Source: Paenibacillus sp. RC334 (lineage in GTDB: Bacteria > Bacillota > Bacilli > Paenibacillales > Paenibacillaceae). Taken from it: a stretch of 64,000 bases of DNA. Positions 28,669 to 38,066 of the stretch are shown piece by piece. The notes beneath the pieces were generated by a model. It searched no databases. It was not told the origin of the DNA and worked only from the letters and a program-made list of their open reading frames with translations. Positions within the stretch are counted from its first letter, which is position 1; each line of letters starts with the position of its first letter. Both the position numbers and the translations under genes were made by a program. Where the stretch lies: NCBI RefSeq assembly GCF_030034735.1, contig NZ_CP125370.1, forward strand, positions 5,503,001 through 5,567,000. Direction: 5' to 3'.

Positions 28669-30030
28669 ATGAACAATCGTTTATTAATCAAAAACGGCTG
28701 TGTACTCACGCTCGATAAGACAATGGGTGATTTTAAAAAAGCGGATATTCTTATCGAGGGAAAAAAAATTATCGCTGTTCAACCGGAGCTAGAAGCAGCC
28801 GATTGTGAAGTTGTTGACGCTACAAACATGATTGTTATGCCGGGATTCGTGGATACACATCGCCACACCTGGGAATCTGTCGTTCGTAATGTAGGTGCCG
28901 ATTGGTCTCTCGAAAAGTACTTGGGGCGTATGTACTATGGGAATATTGGAGCTAAATTACGTCCGCAGGATGGATATGTAGCGAATCTGCTTGGCGCACT
29001 GGAAGCATTGGATGCAGGGGTTACCACACTACTGGATTGGTCGATGATTAATTCACCCGATCATACAGACGAGCTGATCCGGGGCTTGCAAGAATCGGAA
29101 ACAAGAGCGGTCTTTGCCCACGGAGTTTCTGGTGATGGAGAATATTGGTCCAGAGAAAGCCGAATTCGACAATCCGATGACAGCAGACGGGTGAAAAAGC
29201 AGTATTTCTCATCAGATGACCAGTTGCTTACCATGGGGTTAGCCATAAGAGGACCAGAATTTAGCGCATGGGAAACAACAGTTGATGAGATTCGATTCGC
29301 TCGGGAGCTTGGTGTGCTGTGTACAATGCATTTAGGGTTCGGGACATGGGGTTCGGTGGATCGATCGATTGAAAAATTGCATAAGGCTGGACTGCTCGGA
29401 TCGGATCTTAACTTTGCCCATGCCAATACACTCAGCTATGAGGAGTATAAGCTAATCGCAGATTCGGGCGCCTCCATTTCCGTTACTCCAGAAATCGAAA
29501 TGATGATGGGACATGGCTATCCGGCTACAGGGCTATTTATGGAGAACGGAGGAAGACCCTCACTAGGAGTCGATGTTGTAGTATCAACCGGTGGAGACAT
29601 GTTTGCACAAATGAAGTTCGCCTTGCAAGCAGAACGTTCCAGAATCAATGGAAAGATTTTATCCACAGGAGAAATGCCGGTGGAACTCACCATTTCAGCA
29701 CGGGACATTATAGAATTCGCGACGATTGACGGTGCCCGAGCATTGGGACTGGATCATAAGATCGGTACGTTAACTCCGGGAAAAGAAGCCGATCTGATTA
29801 TGATTCGAACCAACGATCTGAATATGTTTCCGGTAAATCATCCAATCGGTGCTGTTGTGCAATGTGCAAACACGAGCAACGTCGATTCAGTGTTTGTGGC
29901 TGGGAAAGCTGTCAAACGGAACGGAAAAATGCTGCATGTAGACATTCAACGTTTGCGCAAGTTAGCCAATGAGTCTAGAGATTATATTTTCTCACAATAC
30001 GGGGTGCCTGAGGAAGCATGGCCAATCTGA
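28669..30030 (+). CDS. Amidohydrolase family protein (cytosine deaminase / TRZ-ATZ type)
   Basis: A 453-residue metal-dependent hydrolase. The first metal pair is H64-x-H66 in GFVDTHRHTWES, a third His is in CTMHLGFGT, a fourth in NFAHANTLS, and a catalytic Asp region follows in STGGDMF. N- and C-terminal beta-strands form the composite sandwich domain (KEADLIMIRTND). Relatives deaminate or dechlorinate heterocycles (guanine, 8-oxoguanine, triazines); the substrate is not determined here. ATG at 28669 has AAAGGAG eight bases upstream. Monocistronic, with its own terminator. Confidence 0.85.
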   Translation: MNNRLLIKNGCVLTLDKTMGDFKKADILIEGKKIIAVQPELEAADCEVVDATNMIVMPGFVDTHRHTWESVVRNVGADWSLEKYLGRMYYGNIGAKLRPQDGYVANLLGALEALDAGVTTLLDWSMINSPDHTDELIRGLQESETRAVFAHGVSGDGEYWSRESRIRQSDDSRRVKKQYFSSDDQLLTMGLAIRGPEFSAWETTVDEIRFARELGVLCTMHLGFGTWGSVDRSIEKLHKAGLLGSDLNFAHANTLSYEEYKLIADSGASISVTPEIEMMMGHGYPATGLFMENGGRPSLGVDVVVSTGGDMFAQMKFALQAERSRINGKILSTGEMPVELTISARDIIEFATIDGARALGLDHKIGTLTPGKEADLIMIRTNDLNMFPVNHPIGAVVQCANTSNVDSVFVAGKAVKRNGKMLHVDIQRLRKLANESRDYIFSQYGVPEEAWPI

Positions 30031-30060
30031 TTACTGTACTCTTTAACAAACTGACTATCC

Positions 30061-30095
30061 AGCCTATCTGTCGTTGTACAGGCGGGTAGGCTTTT
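30061..30095 (+). terminator. Terminator of the amidohydrolase gene
   Basis: AGCCTATCTG (30061-30070) pairs with CGGGTAGGCT (30083-30092) with wobble pairs, followed by TTTT. Confidence 0.75.
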
Positions 30096-30179
30096 TGTTC
30101 TAATGAAAGAATTGATTAGTCCCGATTCTTTTCTCAAGTCATCCTATTCATTGTATGGCATTATGGGAGGTTTGTACGA

Positions 30180-30476
30180 ATGTTGATTACTAAGAATAAA
30201 ACGGCGGCAGCTATTTTAAGGGTTATATTTTTTTCAATGATTTTCGGCTGGATTTATTATTATTCAGGATATCACCCGGCTGAAATCGCTAAATTAGTTA
30301 AAATCACAGACGATTGCTTGGTCATACAGAGGGATGCTTCTAACGGAGGTGAATATAAAGAATTATATATTTCCTCAAAGTCTGTGATCCCTCCTCTGGT
30401 TGTAGGCAAACAATATTTTTTCGTGTCTGATCAAAGATACTTCCAACATCCATATATCCGCTATGTAGAGGAGTAG
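30180..30476 (+). CDS. Small single-span membrane protein, unknown function
   Basis: A 98-residue protein with one hydrophobic segment (about residues 9-29, ILRVIFFSMIFGWIYYYSGYH) and a polar C-terminal domain that should lie outside. GGGAGG precedes the ATG. No family recognised. It lies directly before the AraC/GyrI-like regulator gene on the same strand, perhaps co-transcribed. Confidence 0.6.
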   Translation: MLITKNKTAAAILRVIFFSMIFGWIYYYSGYHPAEIAKLVKITDDCLVIQRDASNGGEYKELYISSKSVIPPLVVGKQYFFVSDQRYFQHPYIRYVEE

Positions 30477-30565
30477 TACAGAACAAGACAAAAGTGTGCA
30501 TGCAACTCAAGTCAAATATTCCTGCATTCCGCCTGTTAAGATGGAATCGAAAGGAGGGAACCATC

Positions 30566-31468
30566 GTGTACGAATGGAACGAAATGGTCCAACTCATGAT
30601 TGATTGGATTGATAATAATCTTACTTCAGCACCATCGTTGTTGAGAATGTCCAATCAGTTAGGCTACTCTCCTTATTACTGTACAAAACAGTTCCATTCT
30701 CTTACAGGAATGACGTTAAGGGATTATGTGTGGATGCGCCGGATTAGCCGTGCAGCCCTTGAACTCCGGGATGGCAATGTTCGCATCCTTGATGTTGCCA
30801 TAAAGTATGGGTTTTCTTCACAAGAAGCTTTTACACGAGCATTTGTAAAAGCCTTTGAGGTAACTCCGGCTGTATACCAAAGAGAGCCTAGACCTATTCC
30901 GTTAGCGATTCGTGTTGAAGTGTTCTCTCCTTATCATTATCATTTGAAGGAGCGGGATCAGATGGTTAAGGAACATTTGCAAGAAGCCGAAATCAAAATT
31001 GAGCGTATACCAGCACACAAATTTATTGGAATCTGGGATACCTCTTCTCGAAACTACGGTGATTTCTGGAGAAACGGTCATAATTGTGATGAAATTTGTG
31101 GAACACTGGAAAGCATGTCTCATCTCAAGCTACCCGAACAATTGGGTCAAACCGCAGGCTGGTTCTATCAGGATGGTCAGAAGGGCTATCTCTATGGAAT
31201 ACCGGTTGCCGCTGATTACGCTGGAGAGATTCCAGCAGGAATGGAGTGCCGGAGCATTCCCGAATCAGATTATCTGGTGTTTTTTCACCCGCCCTTCAAT
31301 TATTTAAAAAACAATGGAGAGGTTATGAGAATTGTGGAGGAGAAGGCTTGGAGCTTTGACCCTGCCAGCATGGGATATGAATGGGATGAGGAAACGAAGC
31401 AGGATTATCAGCGGCATTTCCCGGAAGGATACGGTTACGCAGTGTTACGTCCAGTGAAAAAAGTGTAG
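30566..31468 (+). CDS. AraC-family regulator with GyrI-like effector domain
   Basis: A 300-residue protein starting at a GTG at 30566, six bases after AAGGAGGG. The N-terminal third is an AraC double helix-turn-helix (LLRMSNQLGYSPYYCTKQFHSLTG, then ILDVAIKYGFSSQEAFTRAF). The C-terminal part is a GyrI-like small-molecule-binding domain. This layout is that of Rob/YdeE-like regulators which sense drugs or lipophilic ligands. Targets unknown. Confidence 0.87.
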   Translation: MYEWNEMVQLMIDWIDNNLTSAPSLLRMSNQLGYSPYYCTKQFHSLTGMTLRDYVWMRRISRAALELRDGNVRILDVAIKYGFSSQEAFTRAFVKAFEVTPAVYQREPRPIPLAIRVEVFSPYHYHLKERDQMVKEHLQEAEIKIERIPAHKFIGIWDTSSRNYGDFWRNGHNCDEICGTLESMSHLKLPEQLGQTAGWFYQDGQKGYLYGIPVAADYAGEIPAGMECRSIPESDYLVFFHPPFNYLKNNGEVMRIVEEKAWSFDPASMGYEWDEETKQDYQRHFPEGYGYAVLRPVKKV

Positions 31469-31608
31469 AGAAAAAGAATCCCAAGAAGCAGCTACGATGA
31501 TGTAAATATAGCTTCTCCTGTTCATAAATTATCACTCACTTCCTCGCCTGTAGATATGAGTTCAACGCTTCTTTCCTTTTATATATTCGTTTTATAAATA
31601 AGGATAAT

Positions 31609-31643
31609 AATAGGCGAAGGATAACTCCCTTCGCCTATTTTCT
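31609..31643. terminator. Bidirectional terminator
   Basis: AATAGGCGAAGG (31609-31620) pairs perfectly with CCTTCGCCTATT (31628-31639), followed by TTCTT. It separates the convergent AraC/GyrI-like gene and the small secreted-protein gene. Confidence 0.85.
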
Positions 31644-31655
31644 TCTATAAGATCC

Positions 31656-32162
31656 TTAACCATTAAAATTATCTTCTAAATTATCGTCCACCTTATCAGG
31701 CTCGTACTCGACTGTTTTATAGTCAGGTGATGAGGGAATCATATTGACCACGACATTCCTCATTTTCAACTTGTACGTTCCTTCCTCAAAGGCAATAATA
31801 TACTTAATGGGAGGTAATTCCATGTCCTCATACTTCGTTATCGATGAAACGACAATCTTAGAAGGGTCTGCGTCATTTACAGAAATGATACGATAGTCTA
31901 TCGGTGTTCCTTGAGCTTTTAGAAAATTAAGTCGTGCCCGGTCTGTTTTAAAACGATAATCATCAGACAGTGAAAGCATCTTATCATAATCACGACTCAT
32001 CGAAGCGTCCATATATTCTGAAAATGTCGAAACAGCAGCCTCTTTGGGCTTATCGGGAAGTTTATGAGGCTCCTTATCCCCTCCAAAACCTGTAGCAATT
32101 ACAGTCAAAATCCCTCCTAAGACAACCAAGCAAGCCAACTTCTTACGTAGTACAATCTTCAA
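31656..32162 (-). CDS. Secreted or membrane-anchored protein of unknown function (paralogue 1)
   Basis: A 168-residue protein from a TTG start at 32162, nine bases after AAAGGAGG. It has an N-terminal export signal (KLACLVVLGGILTVIATGF) with no lipobox Cys at the expected place. The mature part shares a domain with the gene upstream: both contain (V/I)DY(K/R)I(I/V)S, a DP(D/S) turn, a Y(I)I...G.Y.(V/L)K strand and IPSS/APTSS followed by Y.TVE. Function unknown. Confidence 0.7.
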   Translation of the reverse strand: MKIVLRKKLACLVVLGGILTVIATGFGGDKEPHKLPDKPKEAAVSTFSEYMDASMSRDYDKMLSLSDDYRFKTDRARLNFLKAQGTPIDYRIISVNDADPSKIVVSSITKYEDMELPPIKYIIAFEEGTYKLKMRNVVVNMIPSSPDYKTVEYEPDKVDDNLEDNFNG

Positions 32163-32213
32163 TTGAAAAAAACCTCCTTTATTGTAAATTTTACCACAAA
32201 TGCTTCTTCAAAT

Positions 32214-32254
32214 AAATAAGGTAGAGTTCAAATTTTGTGAACTCTACCTTATTT
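32214..32254. terminator. Strong bidirectional-type terminator
   Basis: AAATAAGGTAGAGTTCA (32214-32230) pairs perfectly with TGAACTCTACCTTATTT (32238-32254), a 17-base stem with seven-base loop. It separates the two paralogous secreted-protein genes, so they are probably separate transcripts. Confidence 0.9.
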
Positions 32255-32271
32255 ATTATTCCAGAATGGTC

Positions 32272-33135
32272 TTATTCATTTTCTAACACATTTCCTTCTA
32301 AATGAATAAGACCATTTCCCCTACTCTCGCGGGTGTCAGCAAATGCTAATCTACCACTGCCCGAAGGTACTTGAACATATTTATTGTAAGACCCCTCACC
32401 ATTAACAGATGAACTGACTCCCAATTTAACAAGTGCGCCATCTTTATATGTGCCTACACCATAAATTACTCTTATAGCTTGTACATCCGAGTCTACGATT
32501 GACTGACTCCCATTAAATGTAACCTGATTTCTGTAGTTTCCAAAGAAATTTCCGATCTGACTTAAATTCATTCCATGATTCTCCGAATAATAAGTCAGAT
32601 TTCTCACAGCTAGTTGAACATCACCTTGTAAAGCCTTAGAAGGCTCCACAAATACTCCCGTTTCTACTTTTCCATATGTTGAACTAGTAGGTGCAATATC
32701 ATATACCAAGCCTTTAGGTTGTTTGACTATATAATTACCTCCCTCCTTTTCAATGTTATAGGGTGCTGCTGGTAATTCACCTATATCCCCATAAGTTAAC
32801 TTAACGGAAACATTGATATTGTCTGGGTCAGAATTATCAGCCGATACAATTTTGTAATCAACTAGAGACTCATTTACTCCCAGACTGTTAATCTGTGGTT
32901 TTTTAAAATCGTTAAAATATTCATTCACAGCCTTTAATGCTTCTGGACTAAGTGAATCCTTATCAAAGCTATCTTGATTTGCCTCGATCTTAGAACCAAC
33001 CTGTACATTATTATTTTCACTTACTGATAAAGGATTATTAGTAGGTATGTTATTTTCTAACGTTGGGGCAGCCGAGGCCGCGCTCCCAAAGCAAAAGGCC
33101 AATGACATAGTTATAATAGCAATTTTCTTCTTCAT
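32272..33135 (-). CDS. Secreted protein of unknown function (paralogue 2, two-domain)
   Basis: A 287-residue protein starting at the ATG at 33135 (GGAGGG upstream). A Sec signal peptide ends near AAPTLENN. A region around residues 90-165 shares the domain of the neighbouring smaller protein. The C-terminal about 110 residues (from NLTYYSENHGMNLSQIG) have a regular beta pattern with polar ends and no recognised family. AT-rich coding sequence compared with neighbours suggests acquisition by transfer. Confidence 0.72.
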   Translation of the reverse strand: MKKKIAIITMSLAFCFGSAASAAPTLENNIPTNNPLSVSENNNVQVGSKIEANQDSFDKDSLSPEALKAVNEYFNDFKKPQINSLGVNESLVDYKIVSADNSDPDNINVSVKLTYGDIGELPAAPYNIEKEGGNYIVKQPKGLVYDIAPTSSTYGKVETGVFVEPSKALQGDVQLAVRNLTYYSENHGMNLSQIGNFFGNYRNQVTFNGSQSIVDSDVQAIRVIYGVGTYKDGALVKLGVSSSVNGEGSYNKYVQVPSGSGRLAFADTRESRGNGLIHLEGNVLENE

Positions 33136-33642
33136 ATTAATTCCCTCCGAAATAGATTTTATTTTACTCAATCCCTATTAAAATAAAACAATACATACTG
33201 CCTAGGTATAGAAATATATAGTGCCCCTACAGTTCTAACCCCTAAAAATACAGCCTATAAGGTAAATTGAATTAAAGAAAAAGAAATACCCAATAACATA
33301 CATAAAATAGCGGAATTTTAAACTGTTTTCACCTCTATCTTCCCTTTCAAAAGATATTTTTTGTGTTAATAACAACTGATTTGATTGTCCCTCTCTAACC
33401 ATCCCCTCTGTAAAGCTATTCTAATACTCATGCAGAATTATCCAAGAAGATATAATAAATGTATCACTTTTCAATGTTTTAGTAAAATTTGTCAATTTTA
33501 TCACCTTTCTTTAGAAATCCTATATCCGCCAATGCTCATATCCATGCTCATTTCGTTTTGTTAGACTAGCCACAAAGTTGAAAGTAAAAGAACAATACTA
33601 TAGAATTTTATAAAATAGGAAAAATAAGGTGGTTGGACTAGG
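33136..33642. other. AT-rich non-coding stretch
   Basis: About 500 bases rich in A and T with no open frame of coding character. It contains the upstream region of the secreted-protein gene on the minus strand. No promoter, RNA gene or repeat could be supported. Confidence 0.5.
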
Positions 33643-34259
33643 ATGCTTTATCAAATTAGGGGGAGAACAGTTCAAACCGATGTTAAAATTGAGGAATCTG
33701 TAGAAGCTCCCAATCCACAGATGCGCTGCGAGTAGTTTTACGAAAATACGGTAGATTGAGAAAGGGTTATGATATTTACACAGTGTCTGCCTTGGATGAT
33801 TCCAGCAGTTGCCCTGAAATAGAGTCAATATCTGTATCTGCACTGGATCCCATATTGAGTGATGAGGGAGTCTTTCGGATTTCTGAGACTATTCGGAAGG
33901 GAACAGCTACAACTTCAGAGTACCAAAATTTCGCAATCTAATTCCGACTGCGGAAAATTACGACCAATTATTAAACAAAATATTCAAAGTCGGCTGAAAA
34001 TCTAACCTATTTCAGAGATTCATTTCTATGCATAGAATGTATCCATAAATTAAAGGGGAATATAGATTGTTGCTCCATTCCGACTCCTTCTATTAAAAAA
34101 GATATGCCTATCTACAAAAGAACGAACCAGTCAGCAGAAAAATTACTCGGACGCCTTAGAGAACTCATTTAGGAACATCCCGATGCCAGACAATATGACT
34201 ATGCCAAATGGCTTGGTGTGTCACAAGGACGTGTATCTCAACTTAAAAAGTTACTGTAA
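33643..34259 (+). pseudogene. Decayed gene(s) with C-terminal helix-turn-helix remnant
   Basis: Several coding-like patches follow one another on the + strand in different frames: MLYQIRGRTVQTDVKIEESVEA (33643 on), ALRVVLRKYGRLRKGYDIYTVSALDD (about 33730 on), RNLIPTAENYDQLLNKIFKVG (about 33927 on), and a last frame open from 33975. The last patch reads DMPIYKRTNQSAEKLLGRLRELI, a TAG at 34170, then EHPDARQYDYAKWLGVSQGRVSQLKKLL to a TAA at 34257-34259. The final piece looks like a helix-turn-helix. No family recognised; probably one broken gene of a mobile or regulatory element. Confidence 0.45.
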
Positions 34260-34443
34260 AATGCAGCATAACTTCTTGAAAACCCCATTCATTTAAATCC
34301 AAGGCCATCCTTTTAAAATAATTTTATTTTAACGTGAATACTCACTGAATACCTTTGTTACCTTATGTAAGGTCGTCTTCCTATCCTGTAAACTAAGTTC
34401 CATCAAGCGATAACCGCTGGATCATAGAGAGGATGAGATATTC

Positions 34444-35625
34444 ATGAGTGTAGAAAATAGAGTTTTAGCGATACAAGATGGTCTGGACGGACGTGTGAAT
34501 GCAGTCATAGATCAAACCCTTGCCGAGAAGCGCCTGGTTGGCGCAGTCGTCATGATATATATGGATGGTTCACCCGTGTATGTGCGAGCGGCCGGGCTGG
34601 CTGATCGAGAAGAAAATATTCCCATGCGCGAGGATGCTTTATTTCGGCTCTCTTCTGTATCCAAGCCGATTGTATCTACAGCGGCCTTGGTTTTGGCAGC
34701 CCAAGGACAGATTGGACTCGATGAATCCATTGAACGCTGGTTGCCGGACTTTCGCCCCCGCTTGATCAGCGGCGAGCAGCCATCCATTACGGTACGGCAA
34801 TTGCTCACACATACTGCCGGGCTGACCTATGGCTTTTTAGAGGAAGAAGGCGGAGGCCCCTATCAACGTGCAGGCGTATCGGATGGCATGGATTTCTCAA
34901 ATCTTACGCTTGAAGAGAACTTGCAACGTTTGGCTTCTGTGCCTCTGTTGTATACACCGGGTAAAGCATGGGGTTATTCCATTGCCACCGATGTACTCGG
35001 TGCAATCATTAGTCGCGTATGCGGCACAACCCTTGAGCAGGCTGTTAAAAAGCTCGTTACAGAACCTCTCGATATGCATGATACCCGTTTCTCGGTCGCT
35101 GATGCCGGACGACTTGCGGCTCCTTATGTTAACGATACAGCCGAACCCCGGCGGATGCGTGAGCTTGAGGTTGCGCAGGTGTTTGAAGGCACGGCGGGAC
35201 TTCGTTTTCAGCCTGCACGCGCCTTTGATCCCACGGCTTTCCACTCTGGCGGCTCGGGTATGATTGGCAGCGCAAAAGACTTTATGCGACTGCTGGAAAC
35301 ACTGCGAAACGGCGGCAATCCGTTACTTCCAGAGGAATGGGTCCGTGAAATGGGCACCATCCAAACCGGGAACCTCCCCTTGGCAGGCTGGCCGGGACGG
35401 GGCTTCGGACTGGGATTCACCGTACTCCAAAATCCCGACGAAGGCGAAACAGCAGAATCCCCCGGAACGTGGCGTCTCGGAGGAGCTTACGGTCATTCAT
35501 GGTTCGTTGATCCCACGCAAAGACTCAGCGTTGTTGCCTTTACCAATACAGCATTTGAAGGTATGTCGGGTCCGTTTACAACCGAGCTTTGCCAAGCCAT
35601 TTACGGCAGCTCAAATAGGGTCTAA
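34444..35625 (+). CDS. Serine hydrolase of the class C beta-lactamase / esterase family
   Basis: A 393-residue protein with the SxxK motif S71-V-S-K74 (FRLSSVSKP), the Tyr motif region WGYSIATD (YSI instead of the usual YxN) and a GGAYGHSW motif corresponding to KTG/HSG. No signal peptide is visible, so it is probably cytoplasmic, as in EstB-like esterases. Whether it is an esterase or peptidase cannot be told. GAGAGGATGAG precedes the ATG. Its 3' end overlaps the convergent Lrp gene by 15 bases. Confidence 0.87.
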   Translation: MSVENRVLAIQDGLDGRVNAVIDQTLAEKRLVGAVVMIYMDGSPVYVRAAGLADREENIPMREDALFRLSSVSKPIVSTAALVLAAQGQIGLDESIERWLPDFRPRLISGEQPSITVRQLLTHTAGLTYGFLEEEGGGPYQRAGVSDGMDFSNLTLEENLQRLASVPLLYTPGKAWGYSIATDVLGAIISRVCGTTLEQAVKKLVTEPLDMHDTRFSVADAGRLAAPYVNDTAEPRRMRELEVAQVFEGTAGLRFQPARAFDPTAFHSGGSGMIGSAKDFMRLLETLRNGGNPLLPEEWVREMGTIQTGNLPLAGWPGRGFGLGFTVLQNPDEGETAESPGTWRLGGAYGHSWFVDPTQRLSVVAFTNTAFEGMSGPFTTELCQAIYGSSNRV

Positions 35626-36054
35626 TAAAGCGGGAGTTACATGTTTAAGCTCTACAGGCGAGGATAAGACGATTAACGTGGTAGAGTGACCGTGCTTTCC
35701 GCACTCATCCCCGAATTGCTCCAGCTTAAGCATGGATTCGACCATAACCTTAAGTAAATAATTTTGCTCACCGCTAATTCGATGACACTCAATGACTTCA
35801 GGCGCAGATTGGCAAAACTCAACAAATGAGTTGCATTGATTCGTGTGCACGAGCACATGAGCCATGATCGGCTTTCCGACTTTCTCATGTGAAACCATGG
35901 CACGATATCCAGTGATAATGCCTTTATCCTCCATGCGCCTTACTCTTTCCGTGACAGCGGGCTGGGAAAGTCCAACCTCCTTGCCCAGCTCGGTCATGGA
36001 GATGCGTGCCTGGTTTTGTAGACATAACAAAATTTTATGATCCACTTGGTCCAT
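35611..36054 (-). CDS. Lrp/AsnC-family transcriptional regulator
   Basis: A 147-residue regulator starting at the ATG at 36054 (AAGGAG upstream): MDQVDHKILLCLQNQARISMTELGKEVGLSQPAVTERV... is a standard AsnC-type helix-turn-helix, followed by a RAM (ligand-binding) domain with ECHRISGEQNYLLKV. It would respond to amino acids. Convergent overlap with the serine hydrolase gene. Confidence 0.92.
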   Translation of the reverse strand: MDQVDHKILLCLQNQARISMTELGKEVGLSQPAVTERVRRMEDKGIITGYRAMVSHEKVGKPIMAHVLVHTNQCNSFVEFCQSAPEVIECHRISGEQNYLLKVMVESMLKLEQFGDECGKHGHSTTLIVLSSPVELKHVTPALLDPI

Positions 36055-36222
36055 AGGTAATCTACTCCTTAAATACAAGGTTATATTGCATATATACTTT
36101 ATTTTTTATCATCTATTCAGACAATGGCTTTGAATTATATCCAACAATCGAATATTACCATGTAAAACTATGACGGTAAAGAGAACTGCTATAGAGAAGG
36201 ACTTGATACCCTATAGCCAAAG

Positions 36223-36263
36223 AAAACCGGCTAACACGATGCATACGTGTTAGTCCGGTTTTT
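36223..36263. terminator. Bidirectional-type terminator after the SDR gene
   Basis: AAAACCGGCTAACACG (36223-36238) pairs with CGTGTTAGTCCGGTTTT (36246-36262) with one bulge. A run of A on the left serves the minus-strand SDR gene. Confidence 0.85.
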
Positions 36264-36308
36264 GTTTAGAAAATAGGTTTCCTACCTGTTGATTGCGTGT
36301 GGCTTGGA

Positions 36309-37016
36309 TTAGATCAGCGTGTAGCCGCCATCCGGGAACAGCACGCTTCCGGTGGTGAACTTGTTCGTCATCAGATACAGCACGGTATGCGCGATTTCCT
36401 CGTTATAACCCACCCGATGGAGCAAGGTTACTTCCTTATATTCCTCAAAAGCTTGCGCCCGCTGTTCGCCCTCGGGACCGTCTCTCCAGATAGTGCCGGG
36501 AGATACAACATTGACCCGTACCGGAGCCAATTCTACCGCCAAAGCTTTACCCAAGCTTTCGATTGCGCCGTTTGCCGCCCCGTATGTAGCGCCAAAGCCC
36601 ATCGGCCGCTGGCTGAATGCTCCAGACATGAGGACGATGGAGCCTTCCCTGGAAATATGCGGAACCGCATGCTTGGCAGCGAAATATTGCGGCCAGAATT
36701 TCCCCTCAAACGGCGTCTTCGCCTTTTCCGTATCAATCGTGATCGGACCACGTGTGTAGCTCGCGCCTGGTGTAAACAGATGGTCGAATGCGCCGACCTT
36801 TTCAAAAAATGCCTGCACTTCCTCCTCCTTCTGATTATTCAGTTGGAAGGTTTCCACCAATTCGGCAGGGATAACTTTCTTCGCCTGCTCCAGTTTCTCC
36901 GCAGAACGTCCAGCGATCACGATACTCGCTCCCTGCTTTGCTGCTTCTATCGCTGTTGCCAGCCCTATACCTGCACTGCCGCCAATGACGACGACACGTT
37001 TATGATGTAAATTCAT
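36309..37016 (-). CDS. SDR-family oxidoreductase with YxxxN active site
   Basis: A 235-residue short-chain dehydrogenase. The cofactor motif is GGSAGIG (residues 12-18), the Ser region is VLMSGAFSQRP, and the tail FPDGGYTLI is typical. The usual catalytic YxxxK is replaced by Y-G-A-A-N (ATYGAANGAIE), so the general Lys is Asn. A subgroup of SDRs has this change. ATG at 37016; the gene is followed by a strong terminator and preceded by no obvious partner. Substrate unknown. Confidence 0.87.
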   Translation of the reverse strand: MNLHHKRVVVIGGSAGIGLATAIEAAKQGASIVIAGRSAEKLEQAKKVIPAELVETFQLNNQKEEEVQAFFEKVGAFDHLFTPGASYTRGPITIDTEKAKTPFEGKFWPQYFAAKHAVPHISREGSIVLMSGAFSQRPMGFGATYGAANGAIESLGKALAVELAPVRVNVVSPGTIWRDGPEGEQRAQAFEEYKEVTLLHRVGYNEEIAHTVLYLMTNKFTTGSVLFPDGGYTLI

Positions 37017-37075
37017 ACAATTCTCAGCTCCTTTGTACGGATTATATCATAACTATTTTATTAGCATACATAATT

Positions 37076-38017
37076 TTATTCGGATGGGCTTTCCTGCACC
37101 GTGCTTTTGCGGTAGGATGTCGGCGACTGACCGGACCAGCGCTTGAATTGCCTGCTAAAATGCGCAATGTTCCCGTAGCCGAGCATATCGGTAATTTGCT
37201 GCACCGTCCATTGGGGATCTGCTAATAGTAACTTGGCCTCGTGCAGGACAAGGCCAGACAGATACACACGGGGAGATACACCGAAGACACTACGAAATAC
37301 ACGATTACAATGGGAAACGCTAATCCCTAATTCCGATGAAATGCCTTCAATCCCATCATGCTTTTCTACAGAGTCGATTTGTCCAAAATGCTGATTCACT
37401 CTGCCCTGAAGTCGGCTGGCAATCTGATAGGCAAGCTCAGCCTGCACGTATCCGCGCCCCGGCAGATGTGCCGCTTCACTGGACACCGCCTCCCACAACG
37501 TAGCGAACAGCTCAAATACGGCAGATTGTATCCGCATACGCTTCGCCACCGAATCTCCTGCTTTTTCGGCATCGGGCGTGGAGAGGTCGAGCAGCTTATC
37601 CAGCGCTGGTCCCATCTGCCTCGCTACCGCACCTTCGGCTGGAAACAGCACTTGCTCCAGACGACTCAGCAACGAAAGAAACAACTTGTCATCAATGTCG
37701 AAATGCATGCAAAAATACGTAAAGCCCTCCCCGCTGCTGTGGCTGGAGTGAAAGATTCCCGGTCGCAGCAGCACCAGATCCCCCTGCCGCTGTGTATAGC
37801 TGCGACCATTCACCACCATCACCTGCTCTCCTGCAAGCACGATATTAATTTCATATTGAGGATGCTCGTGTGGTGGGTAGTTCCAGTCCCTTCCGACACT
37901 TCGCGTATGAATGGCAAACAGATTGACCGTCGTTCGCACATCGGGAAAAAAGAATTCCTCTCCAGTAGCTGTAGGATCTGGATGGTCTGGGCGATTCGGT
38001 ACACGTGGTGACGACAT
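37076..38017 (-). CDS. AraC-family regulator with N-terminal cupin, probable xylan regulator
   Basis: A 313-residue protein starting at the ATG at 38017 (AAGGAGGGG upstream). The N-terminal cupin (YPPHEHPQYEINIVLAGE) should bind a sugar; the C-terminal AraC helix-turn-helix (ISSELGISVSHCNRVFRSVFG, then ITDMLGYGNIAHFSRQFKRW) binds DNA. It is divergent from the GH52 beta-xylosidase gene, with two 10-base direct repeats in between, so it most likely activates the xylosidase and glucuronidase genes. Confidence 0.9.
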   Translation of the reverse strand: MSSPRVPNRPDHPDPTATGEEFFFPDVRTTVNLFAIHTRSVGRDWNYPPHEHPQYEINIVLAGEQVMVVNGRSYTQRQGDLVLLRPGIFHSSHSSGEGFTYFCMHFDIDDKLFLSLLSRLEQVLFPAEGAVARQMGPALDKLLDLSTPDAEKAGDSVAKRMRIQSAVFELFATLWEAVSSEAAHLPGRGYVQAELAYQIASRLQGRVNQHFGQIDSVEKHDGIEGISSELGISVSHCNRVFRSVFGVSPRVYLSGLVLHEAKLLLADPQWTVQQITDMLGYGNIAHFSRQFKRWSGQSPTSYRKSTVQESPSE

Positions 38018-38066
38018 GCTTCCCCTCCTTGCGTACATAGGATTTTACTCCAGTATATCGTTTTCG

